A stretch of 64,000 bases of DNA. Origin: Prevotella denticola. GTDB lineage: Bacteria > Bacteroidota > Bacteroidia > Bacteroidales > Bacteroidaceae. Numbering within the stretch: the first letter of the stretch is position 1; every line of letters begins with the position of its first letter. A program made the position numbers and the translations under genes. Location of the stretch: positions 682,501 to 746,500 of the forward strand of contig NZ_UGTM01000001.1 in NCBI RefSeq assembly GCF_900454835.1, read 5' to 3'. Shown here piece after piece: positions 16,784 through 24,948 of the stretch. Below the pieces are notes generated by a model. That model had not been told where the DNA came from. It saw only the letters and a program-made list of their open reading frames with translations, and made no database searches.

Positions 16784-17136
16784 ATTGCTGTTGTGGGTTT
16801 TATAGGAAACGCTGTATCATGACCGGACGGTTCGGCATGAGACTGCAAATTTACGAATAAAATCGCACACAGCTTTCTTTTCATTCTCAGAATTGCATTG
16901 TGTCTTCTGTTCTGATGGCAGTTCTGACAGCCGGACCAGCCCAGACATTCAAGATAGAAGTGTAATGTTTGTGACATTCTCAACGTTAGGCAACAAGCCT
17001 TCTGAAATATTCATTTTCGTTTTTTTTGTTCCAACTGATTTATAATTCGGGAATTTTATCTAAATTTGTACCTCATTATCAGCGAACAGAGACAGGAGCT
17101 GTTCTGTGGCCCTCAATGATAAGTCAGATACAGAAT
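16784..17136. other. intergenic region between the LysE gene and metA
   Basis: Holds the 40-nt repeat copy 2 and a short metA leader. In the leader GAACAG and CTGTTC (about 17083-17103) form a 6-bp hairpin. I looked for a SAM riboswitch (S-box pattern) and did not see one. Confidence 0.4.
17030..17070 (+). repeat. 40-nt repeat, copy 2, with a promoter-like end
   Basis: Counterpart of 8411-8450. Here it ends in TAAATTTG (17061-17068), a full match to the -7 consensus, and would start transcription about 60 nt before the metA ATG. So at this place it probably serves as the metA promoter. Confidence 0.6.
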
Positions 17137-18027
17137 ATGCCATTAATATTACCCGGCGGACTTCCCGCTATCGATATACTGAAACGCGAGAACATCTTTA
17201 TCAGAGATGTATCGCAAGGGCAGGGAAGCGTAGAACGGCGGCTTCGCATAGTTATACTTAACCTCATGCCATTAAAGGAAGTGACGGAAACCGACTTCGT
17301 GCGTCTGCTGTCCAACAGTCCGCTTCAGTTGGAAATCTGTTTCATGAAGCTACGGAGTCATGTCTCCAGGCATACGACAGCGGAACACATGAAGAGGTTT
17401 TACCGTGACTTTGGTGATATTCGCAAGGAACGGTTCGACGGATTGATTGTCACCGGTGCGCCTGTCGAGGGAATGCCTTTCGAAGAGGTAGACTATTGGG
17501 ACGAGCTTACAGAGGTCTTCGACTGGGCGCGGCAGTATATCACCTCGACGCTTTATATCTGCTGGGCAGCTCAGGCAGGGCTTTATCATTTCTATGGTAT
17601 CCCGAAGCATCCTTTGGATAAAAAGATGTTTGGAATCTTTCCGACTGTTGTGTTGAGTCCCGATCTGCCGATTTTCCGTGGATTCGATGATGTCTTCCAG
17701 ATGCCGCAGAGCCGTCATACAGAGATACGGCGTGAAGATATTGAGCCGGTAGCCGGTCTCGAAGTCATAGCCGACTCGGCAGAGAGCGGTGTGTCAATAG
17801 TCATGTCGCATAGTGGGTGCGAGTACTTTATCACGGGTCATCTGGAGTATGCTCCCGATACACTTGACAGGGAGTATCACCGTGATCTTGGCAGACGGAA
17901 TGATGTTGCAGTCCCCAGGCATTATTACCGTGAGGACAAGCCGGAGAAAGGGCCGCTTGTAACCTGGCGCGCACATGCTAATCTACTGTTTTCCAACTGG
18001 ATTAACTGGGTGCTGGGGGATAGGTGA
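17137..18027 (+). CDS. metA: homoserine O-acyltransferase MetA, predicted acetyl-CoA-specific
   Basis: A 296-aa enzyme that acylates homoserine, the first committed step of methionine synthesis. The family start MPLILPGGLPA fixes the ATG at 17137. The catalytic Cys142 (YICWAAQAG), His235 and Glu237 (FITGHLEY) stand at the same numbers as in E. coli MetA. Residue 111 is Glu (GAPVEGMPFEE), where succinyl-CoA-using MetA has Gly; studies of MetA specificity tie Glu111 to acetyl-CoA. So O-acetylhomoserine is the expected product, although databases often call the family homoserine O-succinyltransferase. The U32 gene follows after 115 nt. Confidence 0.9.
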   Translation: MPLILPGGLPAIDILKRENIFIRDVSQGQGSVERRLRIVILNLMPLKEVTETDFVRLLSNSPLQLEICFMKLRSHVSRHTTAEHMKRFYRDFGDIRKERFDGLIVTGAPVEGMPFEEVDYWDELTEVFDWARQYITSTLYICWAAQAGLYHFYGIPKHPLDKKMFGIFPTVVLSPDLPIFRGFDDVFQMPQSRHTEIRREDIEPVAGLEVIADSAESGVSIVMSHSGCEYFITGHLEYAPDTLDREYHRDLGRRNDVAVPRHYYREDKPEKGPLVTWRAHANLLFSNWINWVLGDR

Positions 18028-18102
18028 TGGGAGTTGATGAGATGAACTTTTGCAGTTCATCCATCCTCTCTAATCATTCATATTCACATCGCCTCACATT
18101 CT

Positions 18103-18152
18103 CCATCCATATGCACTCATGCCCATCATATAACCCATCCATATGCACTCAT
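18103..18152 (+). repeat. 18-bp direct repeat around the U32 start
   Basis: CCATCCATATGCACTCAT occurs at 18103-18120 and 18135-18152, 32 nt apart. The second copy contains the ATG used for the U32 gene. The surrounding 110 nt are rich in degenerate CATC-type repeats, so the first residues of that protein probably derive from repeat expansion. Confidence 0.7.
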
Positions 18153-20194
18153 CATCACCGGTCTTTCATCGTCCATCACCCATTCCGATAGAATTACTTG
18201 CCCCGGCAAAGAATTTAGCATGCGGCATTGCTGCCATCGACCATGGTGCAGATGCCGTATATATCGGAGCTTCCCGCTTCGGTGCCCGCCAGTCGGCAGG
18301 CAATAGTGTGGAAGACATCCGTACACTGTGTGAGTATGCCCACCGGTATCGTGCTACCGTCCATGTCACCCTCAATACGATTGTCTATGATAACGAACTG
18401 GCGGAGACGCTTTCTCTTGTCCGTACACTTGTCAAGGCCGGTGTTGACGCTTTCCTTCTACAAGACATGGGGCTGATGAGCGAGGTCAGAAAGATAGTCC
18501 CCGACACTGTGGCCCTTCATGCCAGCACGCAATGTGATACACGGACGGCAGAGAAGGCCGGATGGCTGGCCAGGCAGGGTTTCGACCGTGTCGTGCTGGC
18601 TCGTGAACTGTCTTCCGATGAGATAAAACGGATTCACAAACAGCTGCCCGGGCTTGAGCTGGAAGCATTTATACATGGCGCTTTGTGTGTAAGCTATAGT
18701 GGAATCTGCTATGCCTCACAGTACTGTTTCGGCCGTTCCGCCAATCGTGGTGCCTGTGCCCAGTTCTGCCGGCTGGCATTCGATCTGGTCGATTCTGCTG
18801 GCAGGACCATAGAACATCAGCGGCATTTACTGTCGCTGAAAGATATGAGTCAGATTGACAACCTTGAGGCATTCATACGCTCTGGTGCGTGTGCCTTCAA
18901 GATAGAAGGTCGTCTGAAAGATGTTGACTACGTGAAGAACGTCGTCTCGGCTTACAGTCAGCGTATTGACGAGATAATACGCAGATATCCAGACGAGTTC
19001 CGTCGGGCATCGCTGGGAAAGGTTCGCTATTCGTTCACTCCCGACCTGAAAAAGACATTCAACCGTGGCTATACCGATTACTTCTTCAAAGGGCGGCAGG
19101 CTGACATTTTCTCACCTGATACGCCAAAGGCATTGGGAGAGTTTGTCGGAACGGTGAAGGAAATTCGCCGCGACAGCTTCAATGTAGCCGGTACGGCGAC
19201 TTTTGCCAATGGGGATGGGCTATGCTTTCTCACAAGCAAGCGGGCTGACGGACCGACAGGCAGGCAAGTCGGTGGTGCAAGTAATCTGCAAACAACCGCC
19301 CCGTCTGCTCGTCACCCCGTCATCCCGCCCACTCATTTAGAGGGTTTTCGTATAAACCGTGTTGCAGGCAACCGGCTTTATCCGTTCAAGATGCCAAGAG
19401 GATTGAAACCCGGTATGGCTCTGTATCGTAACCAGGACCAGGCCTTTGATAAAATATTGAGTGGGAAGACGGCGGAGCGCAAGATTCCAATAAAGATACG
19501 GTTTGGGGTCAAGACTTCCTCCACCCTCTCTGAAGCGCACTCATCAGATACTTTGGAATTTCATGGAAATATATGGGTGAAAGCAGAGATGAGAAGTGGG
19601 GGAGACGTGGCTGAGGCATCAGTCCCTTTCGCTCTCCAGGTGGCCCGGAAGCCGCAGCACGACAATATTGTCCGCCAGCTAACGAAACTGGGAAATACGG
19701 TTTATACATGTACGGATGTGGAGATAGAAGAGGGGGGAGGGCGGTTCTTCCTGCCAAGCAGTGTGCTTGCCGAACTGCGCCGTAACGTGGTCGGGCGACT
19801 TGATGAACAGGTAAGGGGAATGAAGCGCATGACCATTCACCGTCTCTCTGTACATGAAGAGATAAGTGATAAGTCCCGGTTCTCGTCGGTAAATCCTTCC
19901 CAGTATGAGAAATTCCCCTACCTATATAATATCTCCAATGATGCTGCACGCCGGTTCTATGTGCAACAGGGACTCGGAACGGTCCGCCCGGCCTTTGAGA
20001 TTGAGCCGTCCAAGAGCACTCCGATTCTCATGCAGTGCCGTCATTGCATCCGTTATTCCCTCGGCTACTGTGTCAGACGTGGCGGACGGAAGCCTGTATG
20101 GCAGGAGCCTCTCTTTCTCGTACTGCCCGACAAACGCCGCTTCCGTCTGGAGTTCGACTGTGAGCACTGCCAGATGAACATTCACCCAGCATAA
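18143..20194 (+). CDS. U32-family protein, RlhA/YdcP type
   Basis: A 683-aa protein of the U32 'peptidase' family. These proteins are now known mainly as tRNA/rRNA hydroxylases; this one is long and resembles E. coli RlhA (YdcP), which hydroxylates C2501 of 23S rRNA. Seen: IELLAPAKNLACG at the start of the TIM-barrel part, HASTQCD, the U32 signature EAFIHGALCVSYSG, and several Cys (SGICYASQYCFG, GACAQFCR) that may bind an iron-sulfur cluster. A second Cys group (MQCRHCIRYSLGYC, CEHC) closes the protein. About residues 370-400 are a low-complexity insertion (Gly/Ala/Ser/Pro/Thr-rich). Assignment to RlhA rather than TrhP is by length and is not certain. Confidence 0.8.
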   Translation: MHSSSPVFHRPSPIPIELLAPAKNLACGIAAIDHGADAVYIGASRFGARQSAGNSVEDIRTLCEYAHRYRATVHVTLNTIVYDNELAETLSLVRTLVKAGVDAFLLQDMGLMSEVRKIVPDTVALHASTQCDTRTAEKAGWLARQGFDRVVLARELSSDEIKRIHKQLPGLELEAFIHGALCVSYSGICYASQYCFGRSANRGACAQFCRLAFDLVDSAGRTIEHQRHLLSLKDMSQIDNLEAFIRSGACAFKIEGRLKDVDYVKNVVSAYSQRIDEIIRRYPDEFRRASLGKVRYSFTPDLKKTFNRGYTDYFFKGRQADIFSPDTPKALGEFVGTVKEIRRDSFNVAGTATFANGDGLCFLTSKRADGPTGRQVGGASNLQTTAPSARHPVIPPTHLEGFRINRVAGNRLYPFKMPRGLKPGMALYRNQDQAFDKILSGKTAERKIPIKIRFGVKTSSTLSEAHSSDTLEFHGNIWVKAEMRSGGDVAEASVPFALQVARKPQHDNIVRQLTKLGNTVYTCTDVEIEEGGGRFFLPSSVLAELRRNVVGRLDEQVRGMKRMTIHRLSVHEEISDKSRFSSVNPSQYEKFPYLYNISNDAARRFYVQQGLGTVRPAFEIEPSKSTPILMQCRHCIRYSLGYCVRRGGRKPVWQEPLFLVLPDKRRFRLEFDCEHCQMNIHPA

Positions 20195-20309
20195 GGCAGA
20201 ATCCTTCCCGAAGCCTTGGACCAAGCGGTCTGTCCGCAGGGTATTTTGACAAGCAAAATCTTAACAAGTCAGCCTTTCCAGCCTCCTGGAAGGCTTAAAT
20301 TCAAGCAAT

Positions 20310-21398
20310 ATGCGAAGAAGTTATTCTCTGTTACCGATAATTCTCTTAGGAATAAGTTTGCTGATGGCAGGCTGCTACCACAAGAAGACACCCTCTTCTT
20401 TCCGTCTGCCCGACAGTATACAGGAAGCCCAGATTTCCCGACGCCTGCAAGCCGGGGGGGATTCCCTGTTGAAACAGAGCGACAGTACAACAGATGATTG
20501 GCAGGGAGCGGCAGGCAGCGTCGATTCGCTTTCCTTCCGTGTAAAGCATCATTATTCACAGGGATTCAACTTTGTCGTCACGTCCGATTCTCTGATGCTG
20601 ATTCGCCAGCAGCCCGAGGAAGCCGTGAACCGGATGGAGACGGACTCCTTTGCCGTGCGGAGGGGAAAAGGCATCGTGGTGGCCGATGTGCGCATTCTCC
20701 CGAATGACAAGCAGGATTCAGTCTGGGTAGAGATAGCCACGGAGGACTATGCTTTTGGATGGGTCCATGAGGGGCATCTGTTGAAGCAGGTTGATCCGGA
20801 CGATCCCATTTCGCAGTTTATCTCTACTTTTTCGAATATCCACCTGCTCATCTTCCTGATTATCATATCTGTCATAGCCGTGGGATACCTTGCCCGCAAG
20901 ATACTGAAGCAGAACGCACATATCGTACACTTCAACGACATCAACTCCCTGTACCCAACGCTGCTGGCTGTCATCGTAGCCCTCTCGGCAGCTTTCTATG
21001 CCAGCATTCAGCTCTTTGCACCGGAGACATGGCGTGAGTTCTACTTCCATCCTTCGCTCAACCCCTTTTCCCAGCCCTTGCTGCTCAATATCTTCCTGGT
21101 GCTTGTATGGGCGATGCTGATTATTGCCATTGCGACGGTAGATGATGTGCGCAGGTTGCTGCAGCCGGCTGAGGCTCTCCTTTATCTTTCCGGACTTGCA
21201 GCGGTGTGTGCCGTCAATTACATTGTCTTCTCGGTTCTCACCTTATACTATATAGGCTATCTGCTTCTTCTCGCCTATATCTACTATGCCTTCCGTATAT
21301 ATATGCGGCATAGCAGCGAGACTTATTACTGTGGCAGTTGCGGCAGACGGCTGCACCGGAAAGGCCGGTGTCCACACTGCGGGGCAGTGAATGAATAG
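20310..21398 (+). CDS. lipoprotein-like membrane protein with C-terminal zinc ribbon
   Basis: A 362-aa protein I cannot name. A signal peptide with lipobox (LLMAGC, Cys22) is followed by a periplasmic region of about 150 residues; residues about 80-160 could be an SH3-like fold (RRGKGIVVADVRILPND, then FGWVHEGHL). About five membrane helices follow (about 175-325), and the end is a zinc ribbon, CGSCGRR and CPHCGAVNE (Cys341, 344, 354, 357). I recall similar proteins in Bacteroides. If the first helix is cleaved as a lipoprotein, the zinc ribbon lies in the cytoplasm only with an odd number of later helices. Role unknown; an envelope-stress sensor is one guess. Confidence 0.7.
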   Translation: MRRSYSLLPIILLGISLLMAGCYHKKTPSSFRLPDSIQEAQISRRLQAGGDSLLKQSDSTTDDWQGAAGSVDSLSFRVKHHYSQGFNFVVTSDSLMLIRQQPEEAVNRMETDSFAVRRGKGIVVADVRILPNDKQDSVWVEIATEDYAFGWVHEGHLLKQVDPDDPISQFISTFSNIHLLIFLIIISVIAVGYLARKILKQNAHIVHFNDINSLYPTLLAVIVALSAAFYASIQLFAPETWREFYFHPSLNPFSQPLLLNIFLVLVWAMLIIAIATVDDVRRLLQPAEALLYLSGLAAVCAVNYIVFSVLTLYYIGYLLLLAYIYYAFRIYMRHSSETYYCGSCGRRLHRKGRCPHCGAVNE

Positions 21399-21430
21399 CC
21401 TCCTTTCCCCATGGAACTATCATTTACACT

Positions 21431-21458
21431 GCACACTGATTCTTTACTGTCAGTGTGC
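21431..21458 (+). terminator. hairpin after the zinc-ribbon gene
   Basis: GCACACTGA and TCAGTGTGC form a perfect 9-bp stem with a 10-nt loop, 32 nt past the stop. There is no T run, so it may be only a stabilising hairpin. It runs directly into array C. Confidence 0.45.
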
Positions 21459-21467
21459 CGAGGGTAA

Positions 21468-21511
21468 ACACCATTGGTGCTGAGGGTGTACACCCATGGT
21501 GTCAAGGCTCA
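21468..21511. repeat. array C: two 22-nt palindromic units (ACAC/GGTG family)
   Basis: Units start at 21468 and 21490: ACACCATTGGTGCTGAGG and ACACCCATGGTGTCAAGG, each with a dyad ACACCnnnGGTG(T). The phase and core match array A. Confidence 0.65.
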
Positions 21512-21934
21512 GTACGGATCACGCTAAGTATTAATCTGACAGAAGTAGTTTGTTATTCGGATAGAAGTTTGTTTGCAGAAAGTAAGCTTTCTGAATAAAC
21601 ATCTGCCCCCCGATAAAGAGTCTGCCGCAGAAGAATATACTTTAGGATAAAACATAGCCTGACATTCATCCAAGGCAGATGCGCCTGTGACCGGTCTGTT
21701 GTGAAATTATTTTCCTGTCACTGCCGTCACACTGTAAATACATATAACACACTAATAGACAATGTATTTGTGAAGACTGTTAAAAGTGACAGCAAATGAG
21801 AAATAAACTTTTGCAATAAACAGTTGGTAATTCTGTCCTCATTGTCAGCATCCTAGCCACTCTAAACTTTAGGAGTTTTTTTCATAAGTAGAATGATCTT
21901 ACACCCTATTCAGATGGTCTCCTATGAACGCATA
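21512..21934. other. intergenic sequence between array C and the rpmA terminator
   Basis: AT-rich. The only structure I see is a 7-bp hairpin CAGAAAG/CTTTCTG near 21576-21594. No open reading frame of note and no RNA gene recognised. Confidence 0.4.
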
Positions 21935-21965
21935 AATCCCGGTCTCCATACTTGGAGCCGGGATT
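21935..21965 (-). terminator. terminator of rplU-rpmA
   Basis: AATCCCGG...CTCC / GGAG-CCGGGATT inverted repeat (one bulged base) 37 nt past the rpmA stop on the minus strand. Confidence 0.65.
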
Positions 21966-22001
21966 ATGTTGTTTGTTTGGAATAGTTTTGCTTTGTTTTG
22001 C

Positions 22002-22292
22002 TTAAGCTTCAGGCTTTACAGTCTTTGCAGCGTAGGCTTCCTCGGAAAGGACGGAGACAGTACTCTTATTGTACTTGCCCCTGTGGAAGTAAACGACACC
22101 GTCTGCAAGTGCATACAGTGTGTCATCCTTACCCTGTGCAACATTCTCGCCTGGGAAGTGCTTGTTGCCACGCTGGCGAACGATGATGTTGCCTGCAACA
22201 ATCTTCTGTCCACCCCAGATCTTGACACCTAAACGCTTTGAAGCTGATTCGCGACCGTTCTTAGAACTACCTACACCTTTTTTATGTGCCAT
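22002..22292 (-). CDS. rpmA: 50S ribosomal protein L27
   Basis: A 96-aa ribosomal protein whose N-terminus reaches the peptidyl-transferase centre. The start [20 protein letters not shown] and [19 protein letters not shown] are the L27 family signature. As in most Gram-negative bacteria there is no N-terminal cleavage extension before the Lys-rich segment. The last 12 residues ([11 protein letters not shown]) are slightly longer than in E. coli. It follows rplU by 16 nt in the same operon. Confidence 0.97.
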   Translation of the reverse strand: MAHKKGVGSSKNGRESASKRLGVKIWGGQKIVAGNIIVRQRGNKHFPGENVAQGKDDTLYALADGVVYFHRGKYNKSTVSVLSEEAYAAKTVKPEA

Positions 22293-22308
22293 TCTTAAGT
22301 CCTCCTTT

Positions 22309-22626
22309 TTAAGCGTTAATTGATTTGATTTCTACCTGAGTGAAGTGGGTACGGTGACCGTTCTTCTTCCTGTAGTCCTTGCGACGCTTCATCTTGAAGA
22401 CGATTACCTTGTCGCCTTTTACGAGAGGAGCTACTACCTCAGCTACTACCTTGGCACCCTCAACAGTCGGTGCACCTACTGTGACTGTTCCGTTGTTGTC
22501 AACCAGCAGAACCTTGTCAAACTCAACAGCCTTGCCTTCTTCCGCATCCTTGATGTGGTTTACGAAGAGCTTCTTGCCCTCCTCAGCCTTGAACTGCTGA
22601 CCGTTAATTTCTACAATTGCGTACAT
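22309..22626 (-). CDS. rplU: 50S ribosomal protein L21
   Basis: A 105-aa ribosomal protein starting [20 protein letters not shown], the usual L21 start, so the ATG at 22626 is chosen although the frame is open 150 nt further upstream. [19 protein letters not shown] near the end is the RNA-binding part. First gene of rplU-rpmA. A -7 element TAACTTTG (minus strand, 22713-22720) lies about 90 nt upstream, leaving a leader in which ribosomal autoregulation could act; I see no clear structure there. Confidence 0.97.
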   Translation of the reverse strand: MYAIVEINGQQFKAEEGKKLFVNHIKDAEEGKAVEFDKVLLVDNNGTVTVGAPTVEGAKVVAEVVAPLVKGDKVIVFKMKRRKDYRKKNGHRTHFTQVEIKSINA

Positions 22627-22712
22627 TTTATTATTGTAAACGGGTTTGTACCGCTGGGCGGCTGAGCATCTTTCCAGCACTTGTTCTGAGCCCGAAACGG
22701 CATAATCGGATG

Positions 22713-22720
22713 CAAAGTTA
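22713..22720 (-). promoter_or_regulatory. -7 promoter element of rplU-rpmA
   Basis: TAACTTTG on the minus strand, 87 nt before the rplU ATG. The -33 position is not clear. Confidence 0.5.
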
Positions 22721-22785
22721 CTAAAATTTAATGTTATACGGATAAGTACGTATGGTTTTTCCTCCCTTGTTAACAATAATTAAAG

Positions 22786-22824
22786 ACGGGTTTTGAAAAT
22801 CCTTTGAGGTTTTTCAGAACCCGT
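22786..22824 (-). terminator. hairpin terminator before rplU
   Basis: ACGGGTT/AACCCGT with an inner GAAAA/TTTTC stem. T-rich on both sides. On the minus strand it would end a transcript from the small frame at 22850-22984. Confidence 0.6.
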
Positions 22825-22849
22825 TTTTAGCGTAGACTTCTTTTCCGGA

Positions 22850-22984
22850 CTATCTGGTCAGTCCTTCAAAGGTATATTCTTCCAGAATTTCGAGTTGGCG
22901 GTCATCTTCCTGATAGATGTTGTCGATGTCAAACTCATGTTCATTGTGCATTTTCGGTTTACGCCTCATAGACTTGTCCTCCAT
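22850..22984 (-). CDS. possible small acidic protein, 44 aa
   Basis: A short frame reading MEDKSMRRKPKMHNEHEF and then a strongly acidic segment ending EEYTFEGLTR. Evidence for a gene is indirect: the composition is protein-like (charged, few rare residues), and a terminator lies 26 nt downstream. No promoter box was found. A start further upstream in the same frame looks like noncoding sequence. It could equally be noncoding; no family is known to me. Confidence 0.35.
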   Translation of the reverse strand: MEDKSMRRKPKMHNEHEFDIDNIYQEDDRQLEILEEYTFEGLTR

Positions 22985-23136
22985 AGAACAGCTCCCTGCC
23001 GCAGGGGCTGCCTTCGATAATGAGTGATAGGGGAGCGGCAATCCCCTGCTTCCTCGGTTACAAATATATGAAAAAGATTTGAGACATCTGTCAACAGACA
23101 TGATTTTTTATGGCAGTTTCTGAAATCACCTTTATA

Positions 23137-23311
23137 GTACATCTGCTTTTCAGGCGATCAGATTCAGCTTTTTCCTTGAAAGAGCATAAGAAGGCAGTGC
23201 GACTGGAAGAGAAAGCAGAGCGTGCCGTATAAAAGCATGAAGACACAAGGAGCTGGCAATGTCTATAATAAACATTCATGTAGGCAAAGGTCCAACTTGG
23301 AATTTTCAGAA
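23137..23311. repeat. dispersed intergenic element R1, copy 2
   Basis: Counterpart of 8451-8621 in the same orientation, within the 458-nt gap before the Nudix gene. Both copies start at GTAC and run to the sequence around TTGGAATTTTCAG. Both lie upstream of a plus-strand gene with its own promoter. Confidence 0.65.
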
Positions 23312-23381
23312 TATGCTTTATATGTCTGGATGTATCTTCTGTCTGTCGTGGAGTGGAGATGTTTCACAAAGTTCATTTTAA

Positions 23382-23413
23382 TTTGCTTATTTGAAAAGAA
23401 TACGATAACTTTG
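23382..23413 (+). promoter_or_regulatory. promoter of the Nudix gene, complete -33/-7
   Basis: TTTG (23382-23385), 20 nt, TAACTTTG (23406-23413), 29 nt before the ATG at 23443. Confidence 0.7.
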
Positions 23414-23442
23414 CCTGTCCAAACCCCAAGACCGTTTACCCT

Positions 23443-24042
23443 ATGGAGAAAGTAAAGCTACGTAGTGATCAGGAGATGAAATGGAAAACGCTCTCTTCCG
23501 AGCAGGTTGTCAATCGTCCATGGCTGAAGGCAAGACGTGATACCGTCCAGCTGCCTGATGGCAGGATATATGATGAATATTACGTACTTTCGTACCCGGG
23601 ATGGGTCAATGTGATAGCAGAGACGGAAGATGGAAATATTATTCTGGAACGCCAGTACAGGCACGGTCTCGGCATTGTGTCAACAGAAATCTGTGCCGGG
23701 GTGATGGAAGAAGGTGAGACCCCATTGCAGGCGGCCCGGCGAGAGTTGAAGGAAGAAACCGGGTTTACCGGTGGCGAGTGGGAGAGAATCATGACCATAG
23801 CCCCCAACCCGGGTGTAATGGACAATCTCTGTCATTGCTTCCTTGCCCGTGGGGTAAAGAAGACGGACAGACCGCACCTTGATGAAACAGAGGATATTGA
23901 CGTCTGTCTGTATCCCAAAGAGGAAGTCAAGCGGATGCTGCAGGACGGCGACTTTATCCAGGCTTTGATGGTGGCTCCTTTGTGGAAATATTTTTCATCA
24001 TCGCATCCCTCTCCAGTGTGTGGTCTGGTACAAAATGATTGA
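23443..24042 (+). CDS. Nudix hydrolase, ADP-ribose pyrophosphatase-like
   Basis: A 199-aa hydrolase of nucleoside-diphosphate-linked compounds. The Nudix box GX5EX7REUXEEXGU is complete (Gly86 to Phe108; RELKEETGF at its end). The N-terminal strand part with YPGWVNVIAETEDGNIILERQYR resembles ADP-sugar pyrophosphatases, so ADP-ribose is a plausible but unproven substrate. An alternative start is the ATG at 23476 (MKWKTLSSE). An 80-aa gene follows after 3 nt and is probably co-transcribed. Confidence 0.85.
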   Translation: MEKVKLRSDQEMKWKTLSSEQVVNRPWLKARRDTVQLPDGRIYDEYYVLSYPGWVNVIAETEDGNIILERQYRHGLGIVSTEICAGVMEEGETPLQAARRELKEETGFTGGEWERIMTIAPNPGVMDNLCHCFLARGVKKTDRPHLDETEDIDVCLYPKEEVKRMLQDGDFIQALMVAPLWKYFSSSHPSPVCGLVQND

Positions 24043-24045
24043 ACT

Positions 24046-24288
24046 ATGATAACGAAAGACAGCATTGAAGAGGCCTTCTGCTTCTTCCATCAGAAGTATC
24101 AGGTTTATGCCTTTTCGCACAGCGAGCGGCAGAAAGACGATATCGAGTATGCCATCAGTTCGTATGTGGAGTCGATGAATCCGGAACTTTATGCGAGGCT
24201 TGCAGCAGGAAAGAAAGACTTTCTGTTGACACACTCAAGGTTTGCAGAGGATATGAAAGAGGCTCTCAGCGGTCTTTCCTTGGAGTGA
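24046..24288 (+). CDS. small conserved hypothetical protein, 80 aa
   Basis: An acidic, helical, soluble protein of unknown function (MITKDSIEEAFCFFHQKYQ; YAISSYVESMNPELYARL). Its start 3 nt after the Nudix stop suggests an operon with it. Its 3' end overlaps the 3' end of the convergent DUF4230 gene by 23 nt. I recall similar small proteins only as uncharacterised Bacteroidota entries. Confidence 0.65.
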   Translation: MITKDSIEEAFCFFHQKYQVYAFSHSERQKDDIEYAISSYVESMNPELYARLAAGKKDFLLTHSRFAEDMKEALSGLSLE

Positions 24289-24946
24289 TGGCTATCTTCA
24301 CATTCCTGTATCCCATTGCCTTCAGGAACTGTGAGAACTGCAGACGGGCATTTTCCTCGGCGGCCTTGAGGTTCTCGGATGTCATACAGCGGGCAAGCAT
24401 TTTTTTGTATGCCCGGTCGTAAAGCTGATTACGATCAGCCGGAGACCAGTCTCCTTTCTCGAAGAAAGAGCGTGACCTGGCTTCGTCGATGAAATTAGAA
24501 TCAAGCAGTTCTATGGATGGAAGTCGGGCTGCTATAATGCTGTCATTCTCAACGTGAATCCAATGAGGATGAGCTTTATGGAGATCGATGCCGAAGCGTA
24601 AAGTTCCATAGTAGATACGTACAAGCTCTGCATCGGAGAAGAACCCTCGCTTTACCGTATCGATAAGTTCTTCATCATTGACAGAAAGGAATTCCCACTG
24701 TCCAATGTCCTGAATCTGTCGGATCTGTGTCGGTGTGATGTCTATGTGCTGATCAGCTTCCACGTTGACCCTGTTGGATGAATTAAGCCATAGAAAAAGA
24801 ATAATGCCGAGGCTGATGAGAGCAAAGAGAATCAGGAGGCGGAATCTGTACAACATCGGAACTATGTTGATAATCCGGTGACTGCTCTTCCCGCTTCCTT
24901 GTTTCACCATCTTGGTAATGAATTCGCCTTTTTGTCTGTTTCCCAT
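24266..24946 (-). CDS. DUF4230 protein, membrane-anchored, 226 aa
   Basis: Second of two adjacent DUF4230 genes. A short basic N-terminus is followed by one membrane helix (about residues 34-54, LLILFALISLGIILFLWL) and an extracytoplasmic domain. Segments DITPTQIRQIQDIGQWEFLSV, then YYGTLRFGIDL, and the C-terminal ARLQFSQFLKAMGYRNVKI fit my memory of the family. Function unknown. I use the ATG at 24946 rather than an in-frame TTG at 24952; the upstream gene's stop lies 2 nt before it, so the two are tightly linked. Confidence 0.75.
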   Translation of the reverse strand: MGNRQKGEFITKMVKQGSGKSSHRIINIVPMLYRFRLLILFALISLGIILFLWLNSSNRVNVEADQHIDITPTQIRQIQDIGQWEFLSVNDEELIDTVKRGFFSDAELVRIYYGTLRFGIDLHKAHPHWIHVENDSIIAARLPSIELLDSNFIDEARSRSFFEKGDWSPADRNQLYDRAYKKMLARCMTSENLKAAEENARLQFSQFLKAMGYRNVKIAITPRKDR

Positions 24947-24948
24947 TG

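Noticed and set aside
16990..17136. SAM riboswitch before metA
   Set aside because: No S-box pattern; only a 6-bp hairpin in a leader of about 60 nt.
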